Shown here: one piece after another, positions 44,234 to 54,120 of the stretch | Layout of the letters: each line of letters begins with the position of its first letter | Numbering within the stretch: the stretch's first letter is position 1 | Source: Rosellinia necatrix | Lineage: Eukaryota > Ascomycota > Sordariomycetes > Xylariales > Xylariaceae | NCBI GenBank assembly: GCA_021209875.1 | Contig: JAGYVD010000004.1 | Span: forward strand, 3,224,001-3,288,000 | DNA: 64,000 bases | Direction: 5' to 3' | Notes under the pieces: generated by a model | The model's database searches: none | What the model was told of the DNA's origin: nothing | Seen by the model: only the letters and a program-made list of their open reading frames with translations | Program-made: the position numbers and the translations under genes

Positions 44234-46415
44234 ATGAGGCTCACAGTATTTCTCGCGACCGCGAGTTGCGTACAAGGCGCTTGGTTACGATGGTCGGTCA
44301 ACCGCGAAACTGTCTGGGCACCGCAGAAGACGGGCGATATCACAGAGAGCACTCAGATCGGATGGACACCGATACCTACGCCTGCGCCTGGCGTACGAAG
44401 CGATGGTAGAGTGGTGCTGGATCTACTCAAACGCCAAACGACGAAAACGGATTGGACAAATTCCGAGACCTGTGGTTGGTTTTCCGGGATATCGTGTAAG
44501 TGGCCGTCACGACTCCAACGTAACTATTCACAACCCGAAAACAGCAGGGCATTGACTCGTGCTTAGCTTCTGCCATGCTGTGCGCCGATGGTTTTACCTG
44601 CGCGACCAACTCGGATCACGCCGTCGCGTGTGCATCAGGCACCATCAAGCCGTTTTATACTGCCTGCCTTGACTATTCCGCCTTCCAAGCCGGCTCATGC
44701 TCAAACCTCAACACTGCCACGGGGTGCTGGTAAGTGTTCATTCCCTCCGAACTCCCCGACGACCATTTCATCCCACATTTCTCAGCCCGACTATTCTTAA
44801 TTTCCCGTGCTGTATTAACGCTGACTGTTCTTTTTCTTCTTTTCTTTCGTATAGCCAGCAAGAAGATCAACCAGCGTGTGGCACATATCTCTGGACGGGT
44901 GCGCCAGCACGCTCCATGTACAGATGTTTCGAGACAGCGTCCATCGTCACCATTCTGGATGTTCCACAATTCGTTGTCGACGCATCTCTATTTTCCAAGA
45001 CGCACACGACGCCCAAGCCAACGACAACTACGTCACCCAAAACTGCCACCGGCACCGACTCGGCTTCCCAGCCCGATACGACAGGAGGAGGAGATAATCC
45101 GAGCTCAGAGACGGCCAATCCCACGACCAATCCCTCGACCAACCCCACGGCTGGGGGTTCTACATCAAACACAACCAACAACACGCCTGCCATTGTGGGT
45201 GGTGCTGTGGGCGGAATTGCAGGCCTGCTGTTGCTGCTTATTCTTTTATTGTGCCTGCGCCGTAAGGCGAAAGGCAAGCTTGGTCTAGGCTTCACCCGCA
45301 ACAGCAAGAACAAGAACAAGAAGGAGGATAAATCGAGCAAGGCATACCACACGACGAACTTGACCACCGGCGACGCCGCCGCGAAGGGACGCAATTCATC
45401 GGGTAGCGAAACAACGAGCATGATACGGATGCCGCCACAGCAGCAGCCGCAACAGTATTTTCACACGCAAGAACAGCATCATTACCACCCCGTCGCACAA
45501 ATGCAACCTCAACTTCAGCCTCAGCAGTTGAATCTACAGCAACACTTGCATCAGCAACCACAACCGCAGCTTGCCGGGGCACAGCAACCCTCTTCAATGT
45601 CTTACACGGTGAACGAGGGCGCGAACACAACGCATGTGTCGCACACATCACACACGCCACAGCCTTCGTACTCGAATAGCACATCATATACTACGATGCC
45701 ACAGGCTCCATCCTCGCACGAAGCGGCGCCACAGATCGCCATCGGTGGGATCATCCCCATATCCCATCGTTCGGGTGATACCCAACAGCCCGGACAGCCC
45801 CCGGCGCAGCAATACTACCAGCAGCAACCACAACCGCAGCCCGGACAACCTCAGGCGCAGCAATACTACCAGCAACCACCACAACCACAGCCCGGACAGC
45901 CCCAACTGCAACAGTATTATCAAGTGCCAGCACAATTGCAACCGCAATTTCTGCAGCAGCAGCCGCAGCAGCAACAGCAAGCCATGCCACCCCAGTCCCA
46001 GCCGGTAAATCATTTCCATGTGTATATCGCGCCGCCGGCACAACAGTCGGAACAAGGGAGCTCAAACCCGACATCTCAGCTCTCCAGTCCAATGCCTGAC
46101 ACACGGACGAGAGGCGGTACGACGCCGGATGCGCTGGGCCTGTTCATCCAGCAACCACAGCAGCAACAACAACAACAACAACAACAACAACAACCGGGCC
46201 GAACCGCGAATGCGAGCCAAGACCGAGGCCGGGAGCAAGAGGCAGCAAGAGGCCGGGAGTCAGACGACGACGACAACATACCCGCGTACTACGGACATAG
46301 TAGGGACGCATCCGCCACGTCGTCCACCTCGCAGCGCGATAACCGGTCTCCCAATGCAGACATGGACGCTGAATGGCTGGCCACTCGCGGACCAGGGTAC
46401 AGGCAGAGCATGTAA
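44234..46415 (+). CDS. Single-pass surface protein with Cys-rich ectodomain and glutamine-rich prion-like tail
   Basis: Structure is join(44234..44495, 44567..44729, 44855..46415), 661 aa. Introns have GTAAGT donors and GCTTAG and GTATAG acceptors and close in phases 1 and 2. The signal peptide MRLTVFLATASCVQGAW is followed by an extracellular part with ordered cysteines (ETCGWFSGISS, MLCADGFTC, AVACASG, ACLDY, CSNLNTATGCC, ACGTYLW, YRCFE). A Thr/Ser/Pro stalk comes next. The membrane helix is at about residues 253-276 (AIVGGAVGGIAGLLLLLILL), ended by RRKAKGK. The 385-residue cytosolic tail is rich in Gln, Pro, Tyr and His. It carries three tandem copies of a 17-residue PGQPxAQQYYQ unit, a run of 12 Gln (46160-46195) and an acidic-basic end. 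The layout recalls WSC/MID2-type wall sensors, but the ectodomain is not a WSC domain. Function is unknown. Confidence 0.88.
45784..45936 (+). repeat. 51-bp coding tandem repeat
   Basis: Three consecutive 17-codon units coding PGQPxxQQYYQxxxQxQ within the glutamine-rich tail. Confidence 0.8.
46158..46195 (+). repeat. CAA/CAG polyglutamine tract
   Basis: About twelve consecutive glutamine codons, mostly CAA, in the tail of the surface protein. This is a likely length-variable site. Confidence 0.9.
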
Positions 46416-47489
46416 CGCGCCGGGTCGTAGCCTGTCTGAGCTTGTGCGTCGATCGTGAAGTGTATATCTTGTATATGCGCATGGATATAATACGGACTGG
46501 GCGTCCCGTTATGATTCGTCCCGTTATGATTTACAGTAGGATCTGGGGGACTTTTGTTTAGCCGCATTTCTTTTCTTTGTTTTTTTTTTTTTTGTGGTCT
46601 CTGACTAGCGGTATATGATTCGTCATATACATATATCCAATACGGGCGTTTGGAGTAAGAGCGCATCATTTCTGTCACTAGAGGCTCACTACAGGATGTG
46701 ATAGAGCACGGCGGGATACAGCGAATGAATTTATTGGCACGCTTTTACGTTTGGAAAAGGGGGGCGTGGGTTGGACGGGGGGAGCCCGATACGCAGCCAT
46801 GCAGCGATTCGAAGGGGGGTTAAGTTTTATTGCCACCTCGTCATCGAACGAACGAGACGTCACCGACGTCTCTGAATAAAATCAAATTTCTATTGAAGTA
46901 AATCAACAATCTCCAAGTATCACCCTAATTACCATCGTAAGCTTTTCGACAATAAAAAAGAGCCATTAAGAGTACGTATGCCGGCAGTTTTAGTATCACT
47001 CCCATTTAAATCTACATAGTGCGTGGCACCAAAAGGGTTGGTCGCCCGTGATTGCTATGTTGATCACAGGCGCTTCCATGGCCCCCACGATGCTGCTATA
47101 AGAAAATCGCGGCCCCCAGCTTCCTTTATCCAATTGGGTAGGCCTCCCTCAGATAGGAACCTGGTGATGGGAACTTGATGTTGTAATTCATTTCCCTAGT
47201 CTAATTTCAATGCATACGAGAATGCCAGATATCCGATATCTTCAGATATTCCGTTTTATTCTCTCCTTCTCGTGACACTATCCCACCATGTTTTTGTAAG
47301 CAATCCCTTGATGTATCCCAAAAGCCCATATCCATAAATATCATGAAACCCTCCGAGCTCGCGCCGGCCACCCCAATTCCTCTTTGATCATTCATTCTCT
47401 CGTCAGTAAAAACGTAACAGGCTTGATCGGCCTGCATGGGGGGCAAATATCCAAGTAGTAAAACGTAAGTAGCGCATCTCGTCTCCTCA
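46416..47489. other. Convergent intergenic region
   Basis: 3' flanks of the surface-protein gene and of the hydroxyacid dehydrogenase gene. A poly-T tract lies at 46.58-46.60 kb. No gene seen. Confidence 0.55.
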
Positions 47490-49030
47490 TCAGCTCAGCC
47501 ATTGTAGATTCGTGGGCGTGAGAGGCTCACGGCCGGCCAGGACGGCCATGACGTTGCGCATGCAGAGCTCCTCGAAGCCGACGTGAGCCTCGACGGTGCC
47601 GCCGGCGTTGTGGCATGTGAGGAGGGCGGTGGTGCCGGCGAACTTGCGGAGGCGGTCACTGACGCGGGGCTCGTCGGCGTGGACGTCGAGAGCGACGCCA
47701 GCGAGGCGACCCTGCTCGAGGGCGTCGGCGAGGGCGTCCTCGTCGACGAGGGCACCGCGGGCGACGTTGACGAGGCGGGCGCCAGGGCGGAACCAGCGCA
47801 AGGTCTCGGCGTCGACGAGGCGGCCCGCGGACGCCGGGACACAGAGCACGACGCAGTCGGCGCCGCGCACGAGGGCCTCGAGTGTGGACCGGTAGTGCGC
47901 GCGGCCCGCGAGGGCCTCGACGGCGGCGGCTTTGCGCTCCACGTCGTAGTACGACACCTCCATCCCGAACGCCGCCGCGCACCGCCGCGCCACCTGCTGC
48001 CCAACGCCGCCGAGGCCCACGACCCCGAGGCTGTGGCCGCGCAGGTTGTGCGAGAGCGCCGTCGCCTCCGTGTGCGCCGCCCGGAACGCCGCCGGCGATC
48101 CCGACGCCGCCGACGCCATGCAGTACGGCAGCGCCCGGAACGTCCCCACGATCAGCGCCACCGCGAAGTCCGCCACCGCCTCACACGCCGCGATCCCCGA
48201 GTTGCAGTGCACGATGCCTACAAAACGGAGAAGAAGAAAAAAGTGGTTAGCAACTATAAATATATATATGCCATGACGTATAGAGCGCCTTCGCTCCGCA
48301 CACGCGCAGGTCCACTGGAATCTGATGATCGCCTGCGCGGGCGGGCGGGCATGATTGGTGGCGGCGCGCGCCTCGCAAAGAGGAGACGAGGAACCTTGCG
48401 CGCCGAGACGAACTGGTGGATAGGGGAACGGATGCATGGGTGGGTGGAATAAACGAGAATAAAGCACATACCTCTCTCGCCAAGGAGCTTGACGTCGACC
48501 CAATCAAAGCCGGCGCCGGCGCTCGCGAAGACGCACACGCTGTCGGGCAGCAGGTCGATGAGCTCGGCGTCCCAGCGGCCCATCTCGCCGCCGGAATCCC
48601 AGAAGGGGCGGAGGACGGCGGCGAAATTGCCCCAGCGGCCGTCGCGGAGGGCGGCGAGGAAGGCGGCGCGCTCGCGCTCCTCGGCGCCCGGGCGCACCAC
48701 GTCGAACCGCGCCGAGAACTCGGCGTGCGTCTCCAGGTTGTACCGCACCGGGTCGCCGAGGTGCAGCACGACCGGCTTCGAGCCTCCCACCTCCTCGGCG
48801 TCCCCCGCCGCCGCCGTCACCGCCGCCGCCGCCCACGGCCCCGCGGGCAGGTAGACGGGCACCGTGAGGGACGTCCCGCGCGAGTGAGCGGAGGCGGCGT
48901 GCGGCCACTGCGGCATCCTCGTCGTCGTCGGGGACGACCCGAGGGACTGCGGCGCGGACGGGTACACGGGCGACGACGACCGCGGCGTTGGCGGCGCCGT
49001 CGGGAAAGGTGTGTTGTTTGGCTCGGCCAT
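47490..49030 (-). CDS. D-isomer-specific 2-hydroxyacid dehydrogenase (glyoxylate/hydroxypyruvate reductase type)
   Basis: NAD(P)-dependent oxidoreductase interconverting 2-oxoacids and D-2-hydroxyacids, probably cytosolic. Structure is complement(join(47490..48217, 48472..49030)), 428 aa. The 254-nt intron (GTATGT..TTTGTAG) closes in phase 1 between ERG and IVHCNSG. The N-terminus carries a 40-residue Pro/Ser-rich extension (MAEPNNTPFPTAPPTPRSSS), then the substrate domain with FASAGAGFDWVDV. The Rossmann fold has GLGGVG at residues 254-259. The catalytic residues fit Arg340 (NVARG), Glu369 (DVHADEP) and His389 (CHNAGG). LALDV-type strands and GALVDEDAL also match the family. The residue before His389 is Cys instead of the usual Pro, seen in some fungal members. 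Coding GC is very high. The exact substrate cannot be told from sequence. Confidence 0.93.
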
Positions 49031-49035
49031 TTTTG

Positions 49036-49126
49036 TTGTTGTTGTTGTTGTTCTTTTGTTATTTTTTTTGTCCTTGTTTTTTTTTTTTATCTCTCTTTCC
49101 CTCTGTCTCTTTCTCTCTCTCTTTCC

Positions 49127-49190
<64 letters not shown>

Positions 49191-49198
49191 TACTTTCG
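49036..49198. repeat. TC-rich simple-sequence tract
   Basis: About 160 bases of nearly pure T and C, dominated by (TC)n and CTCTTT units, immediately upstream of the start codon of the minus-strand dehydrogenase gene. Confidence 0.9.
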
Positions 49199-49375
49199 CT
49201 CTTCTCGCACTCACTCGCTCACTCTGGCTCGAGCCCTCTTTCTCTTAGCCTAACCGAGTCAATTGAAAAAAAACGATTGTGGAGGGATGATAACAACAGC
49301 TGATGGGCTCCCCGCGCAAGAAGATTTAGGTTCTTATCAGGACAGCACAACTCAGGTCGAGACGGCAGGCGCAGA

Positions 49376-49424
49376 CCAGACACAGACCAGACGCAGACCA
49401 GACGCAGACCAGACGCAGACAGGA
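49376..49424. repeat. CAGACCAGACG tandem repeat
   Basis: Four to five imperfect copies of an 11-bp unit (CAGACCAGACR), non-coding. Confidence 0.85.
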
Positions 49425-50039
49425 TTGTGACGTCCCGTACCTGGTGGCCTGTTTGATTGGCCTGGCCCGAGCTACCTGGTGCAGCCGGTGTGAGCTGAGG
49501 TGGGGACAAGCGGGCGACGAGCCATTGGGCCGCAGTTCTTGTGGTTGGGTTTGTTATCGTCATGATACATGATACATGATACCTAGGTAGGTAGTTAATC
49601 TTTCGTGATAGGTATGGTCATTACAGCATGGATGCCCATGAGCTTCCCGCGTGGTTCTGCCTCCTAGCTTACTTAGGTAAGCACTTCTGCCCCCTCTATC
49701 CGAGCCATTAATTCCCAACCATGCTGCTCTTCCCACGCCGACCAGCGCAGTACCTGGGTAGCTGCTTCTCAAACACCACGATCGGCTCGGAATACGGTAT
49801 ACCAAGTTTACAATACGGATATCTCAATCAAGGCATTTGAGATGTCGATAAAGCCGGTGTTGTTATTAATAAAAAAAAACAAGCAGAGAGCTCCTTATTC
49901 GGCATCCTATTGGCTGACGATTCGTATAAGCAGGTAAACCCAGACCACCTCCCCTGCGTCGTCTTAAATAATTATAGATCGCCTGCCTCAGCAGTCGTCG
50001 GGGTTGGCATTTGGTGTTGCCGGCCTCGAGCAAAAGGGC

Positions 50040-50096
50040 CCCATGATGTCTTTGCCATGATGTTTTTGCCATGATGTTTTTGCCATGATGTCTTGG
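50040..50096. repeat. CCATGATGTTTTTG tandem repeat
   Basis: Four copies of a 15-16 bp unit reading CCATGATGTYTTTG, non-coding. Confidence 0.85.
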
Positions 50097-51581
50097 TCTA
50101 TTGGAAACCCACCCGATCCAACCCTGACCGTCAAGGTTTGCCGCCTCAAATAGATCGCTGCCCCCTGTCACCACTAATAGATTAACAGCTCTCTAATGTC
50201 CATCTCCCTTAGCATAGGTACGTTACATGCATCCAGCATCGCAAGTCAACATCAACTCCTCCCCGTGTTCGACAGTGTTTGTACTTCGTGCAATTGTATC
50301 TTTTTCATTGCTGGTAGAAGTCGACAGGACTGTCTAGCCATTACATTCTGCTAGGTTTGCATCAAATCAGCCTCATCTAGGCTTTGATTGCATGGGCTTC
50401 ACGTTACCGCCTCGAGCTGCACGGGTCAACCGTGTCCACTCCGAGCCGTCCTTATCAGCCGTAGGTATATACCTACGTTACCTACAGACCTACTTAAACC
50501 TACCTACCTTAAGGCGCGCTTACAGCACCAGGATTGACTAGATGTACCAAGTTTTGAGATGTGCTTGAGAAAGCAGCCTAGAGGAGATAGATGCGCAGGG
50601 TCTACGAACGCGCCCGCAAGAGTACACGGTCGGCTTTTTACAGGTTACGAATGCGCGATTGTTGATTCACTGTAAAGTCCACCCACAAAATATATCACGC
50701 TAATTAGAAATATCGAACAGCAAGTCTATTTTCGGAGGCCATGAGGCTCTATCGCCATTAATGAGCATCCACCATTGAATATCAGGTGCTGTTCTTGATC
50801 AGGGGCCGAGGAGATGAGCTTGGTGATGGTTTTGTTCGGAAGAGATGAAGCTACACGGAAATGCGGGTGGTAAGTGATGGTTGCGTCACCTCGTCCAACA
50901 CCGAGAGGCATATCCAACTGGGCCAATGAGATAGCCTCTACTGGTGTGTGATTTTTTAAGAATTCTTTTTGAAATAATGAGCCCTACTAAGGTGGGGTGT
51001 GGCAATCCTAAAGCTAGATAGCTTAGCTATGTATGTTGCTTGCATGCGAACCAAACAGCACCTCAGCTCTAAAATGTACCAGAGCTTACTCTTATATTCG
51101 ACGGGCTGCAAGTCGGTTTTACTAAGCAACTGACCAATTATAAAATAGAAGCCAAATTTGGCACCAGAATTATCGACGCTAACTCTCACCGTACCTGGGC
51201 CGGGAGGCCGGCAGTGTTGGATCAGACGGGATCTACTATAAAGGAAGGCACTGCCACTTTTCTTGCTGACAGAGTCCAGCATCTGGTCCTATAGCAAACA
51301 AGTCAACGGGGGTTGTATTTGTACCACATTCTGCCCCATTACCAGTCCTACAGCTTTCATCCGCCACATAATCGATCCCACCCGAACTGGGGGCCGTTCT
51401 TCGCATCTTGTATGAAAACAATGCAAGGTCTACAGTCTTGTTTCCTGGTGGTAATTAGATCCGGTCGGATTTTGGAAAGCTTTTATGTTCCTCGGTTCGT
51501 TTTGCTCCTCAGGCCCATTTGTCGTAATAATATGGTAGACCAGCTTGACGTTATATCATAATATTACTGGCCACTACCATT

Positions 51582-53909
51582 ATGACGATAACTACCGCCT
51601 CGGATACATCCACTGGATATCCAATATATGTTGGAGTCTGGATAAATTGGTCGCGTGGGCGTGTTTTAGGGGCCACTCTCACACTGAAGCGAGACAATGC
51701 CGATCTCCTCATTGCATTCATAGCCTTCTTCGTCTCTTTTGTTGCTACTAGATTCTGGAAAATACTCTGCTTCGCCTTGCATCGAGCTTATTCAACTGGT
51801 ACGCCGCAAGGGGCCGTTCACTATCAACATCAGGTGAGTGTTTTGATCCTTGCCTTCATTCGACTCTGCGGCCCTACGCTCCCTATAGAGTCAATTGTTA
51901 CATGAAATACTGTTCATGTTCACACCGGCTGAGAGCCCTATGCCCTCATAACCTATTCAATAAGTTGTTAATTGATGTAAGATAGGCAATTCTACGCAAC
52001 ACTTCTACCGCAGAAGATGGCCTAGGGTTACTTTTACCGCTAGCTTGGGCAAATCCACGCTCAAATATTCCTTATTTCCGCCCAATGTGCACAGCTACAG
52101 TGGCTGTTCTCTGCGTGGTTTCGTTTACCATCGCTGGCGCCTTCTCATCTCGCGTATCTACAGCAATTGGGGATGAAGCCATTATTCAAAGTGCCAATTG
52201 CGGTTACAGAAACCCTGCCTTGTTCTCCAAGCAAACGGCCGCTGCAAATGCTTATTCCGGCGATAGAATTAGCAACGCAGCTAGATATGTTGCACAGTGC
52301 TATTCAAATGAAACCGACGCTGGAATGACTAGATGTAATCAGTTAACTATGAGCCGCATAGTCGGGAACATAGATACCGAGGCGCCATGCCCCTTCAACA
52401 ACGCAATCTGCCGAGACCAGTCAAAGAATTTACGCATTGATTCCGGCCTTCTCGATAGTCATGTCCATTTTGGCATCAATGCTCCGCCTGATCAACGAAT
52501 TGCATGGAGGAACGTCATCCATTGTGCCCCCATGGTTACGGAAGGCTACACAAGCCTTTATTTTAACCAGAACCCTGACAAATCTCTTGATGGTTCAACT
52601 CTATATCATTACGGTGGATACCCCTTCGCGGACAGGAAGGACTATATATTTCTGGCCCGGTCCCTTCAGTCTCAGTACGCTCTTATGTTATCCAACGACT
52701 CAGTTCTATCCTCTTCCAACTTCGATTTGCAGTAAGTAAGCTAGACACTGACTTTTCAAACGTATAACATTACGACCATTCTGCGTTGCGTGTGTCGGGT
52801 CGTGTCCGCTGACTATCGAACGTAGAGTAAGCTCAGTTATCATCGCAAACGGAACTGCATCTCCATACAGCTTTAACCCGATAGAACCTATAGCTCGAAA
52901 AGACGCAGATATATTCGTTTTGTTCCTATTAGGAAACGGCGTACTTTTCTTACAGCCATCAGATGATCAATGGTATCGCGTGGCACCTATGGGAATTGAA
53001 CTAGTCGAGTATGATGCAGATAATACGGGAAATGCTCAACTTTATCTCCCCCTAGAACCAGCATCGCCCCTTGGCTGTACTACTCAATATCAATTTTGCA
53101 ATGCTGCCGGAAACAGATGTGGGCCACTCGCCAGCCAGCTCGATGCCATCGCCGGCGCAGCCCCTTATTTCGATATAACTTACGCAGATTTCAACGTTGA
53201 CAATGCCAAAACGGAGAAGGCAGCCCGGTTCATCCATTTCGTAAAATCGGCCGTCATGCCGAACGCGCCTGGTTTCGATGAAATACTGGGTCATTTGGGG
53301 CCGGAGACGTTGCTGTCACAAAGTAATGTGGTAACCGGGTGGCAATATAACTTGGGGGCAAACCAGTGGCAAAAGGACATGTCTCATTTATGGGATATAA
53401 TGATGGCAGGCCGGCAGGCAGCGGTTTTAGACGCAGCGTATGGCCCTACTGACTCGGAAGTTCTTGTGAACTGGGTCGAATATAGCGCATCGGATTTCAA
53501 AAAGCTTTGTAACAGCCAGGTATGTCCGGCGTTGTTGAATCTACCAACTCATAATAATTACAAGGAGACGGAGATGGTATCTAACAACCGGTGCTAGAAA
53601 ATGCGCACTACGTTGTACGCGTCCTTTAGCCTGTTTGGTCTAATTTCCATTTTTCTTGTCGGCATACTCCTGAGTTTAGCGAGTTATGTTCTTGAATCAC
53701 TATATTGTGCGCTTCACACAAGAGGATACGGCCAATACGAAGACCTGGAATGGAAAATAAACTCAACAATGCAACTACAACGATCGGCATACGAAGCCTT
53801 TGGTATTGGAACCTGGACTAATTGTACCAGGACAATCCCGATCACCAAAGAGGACGAGGTGCTGGGAAGCTTAGATATCTTGGACCCTGAGCACCCTTTG
53901 ATCTGTTAG
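51582..53909 (+). CDS. Fungal-specific multi-exon membrane protein (unnamed family)
   Basis: Structure is join(51582..51833, 51986..52731, 52826..53519, 53598..53909), 667 aa. All four exons close in phase with good donors (GTGAGT, GTAAGT, GTATGT) and AG acceptors. Hydrophobic segments lie near residues 35-60 (LLIAFIAFFVSFVATRFW), 118-135 (TVAVLCVVSFTIAGAF) and 565-590 (ASFSLFGLISIFLVGILLSL). The roughly 430-residue central part is probably lumenal or extracellular, with paired cysteines (AQCYSNETDAGMTRC, CPFNNAIC, CTTQYQFCNAAGNRC). The tail after the last helix ends RGYGQYEDLEWKINSTMQLQ, then WTNCTRTIPIT and LDILDPEHPLI. I know this arrangement from many uncharacterised filamentous-fungal proteins, but no function or name. 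Its 3' end is 211 bp from the 3' end of a HET-domain gene on the other strand. Confidence 0.87.
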
Positions 53910-54120
53910 CAATCAAGGCGGGGATGGTTCTTGTCTTGGATACTAGGAAACTATCATCATTGGTATTCTATACAATATTCTCGAGAGTTGAGACCATTTC
54001 AACAAGCTTGTTAGTTTTTTTTAATTTTTTTATTAAGAGAGTAGTATGACTTACAATTTCAAGTCCCATGACCTCCGTATTCCAGACATCCCCATTTATG
54101 TTCGTGTTAAATAGTATTAA
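53910..54120. other. Short convergent spacer
   Basis: 211 bases between the stops of the membrane-protein gene and the HET gene, AT-rich with a T-run at 54.02 kb that could serve as shared 3' processing DNA. Confidence 0.5.

Larger units (their letters stand above)
49031..51581. other. 2.5 kb spacer with pyrimidine tract and several tandem repeats
   Basis: 49.04-49.25 kb is a T/C tract (TCTC runs), so a purine-rich leader for the dehydrogenase gene. Tandem repeats occur at 49.38-49.42, 49.56-49.58 and 50.04-50.10 kb. On the minus strand at 50.73-51.42 kb, several open frames lie close together, one with a CRTGNGAECGTN segment. I recognise no family and could not join them into a convincing gene. 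Confidence 0.5.

Noticed and set aside
45292..46104. Val/Ala- and Leu-rich minus-strand frames opposite the glutamine-rich tail
   Set aside because: They are complements of CAA/CAG/CCA codon runs, not genes.
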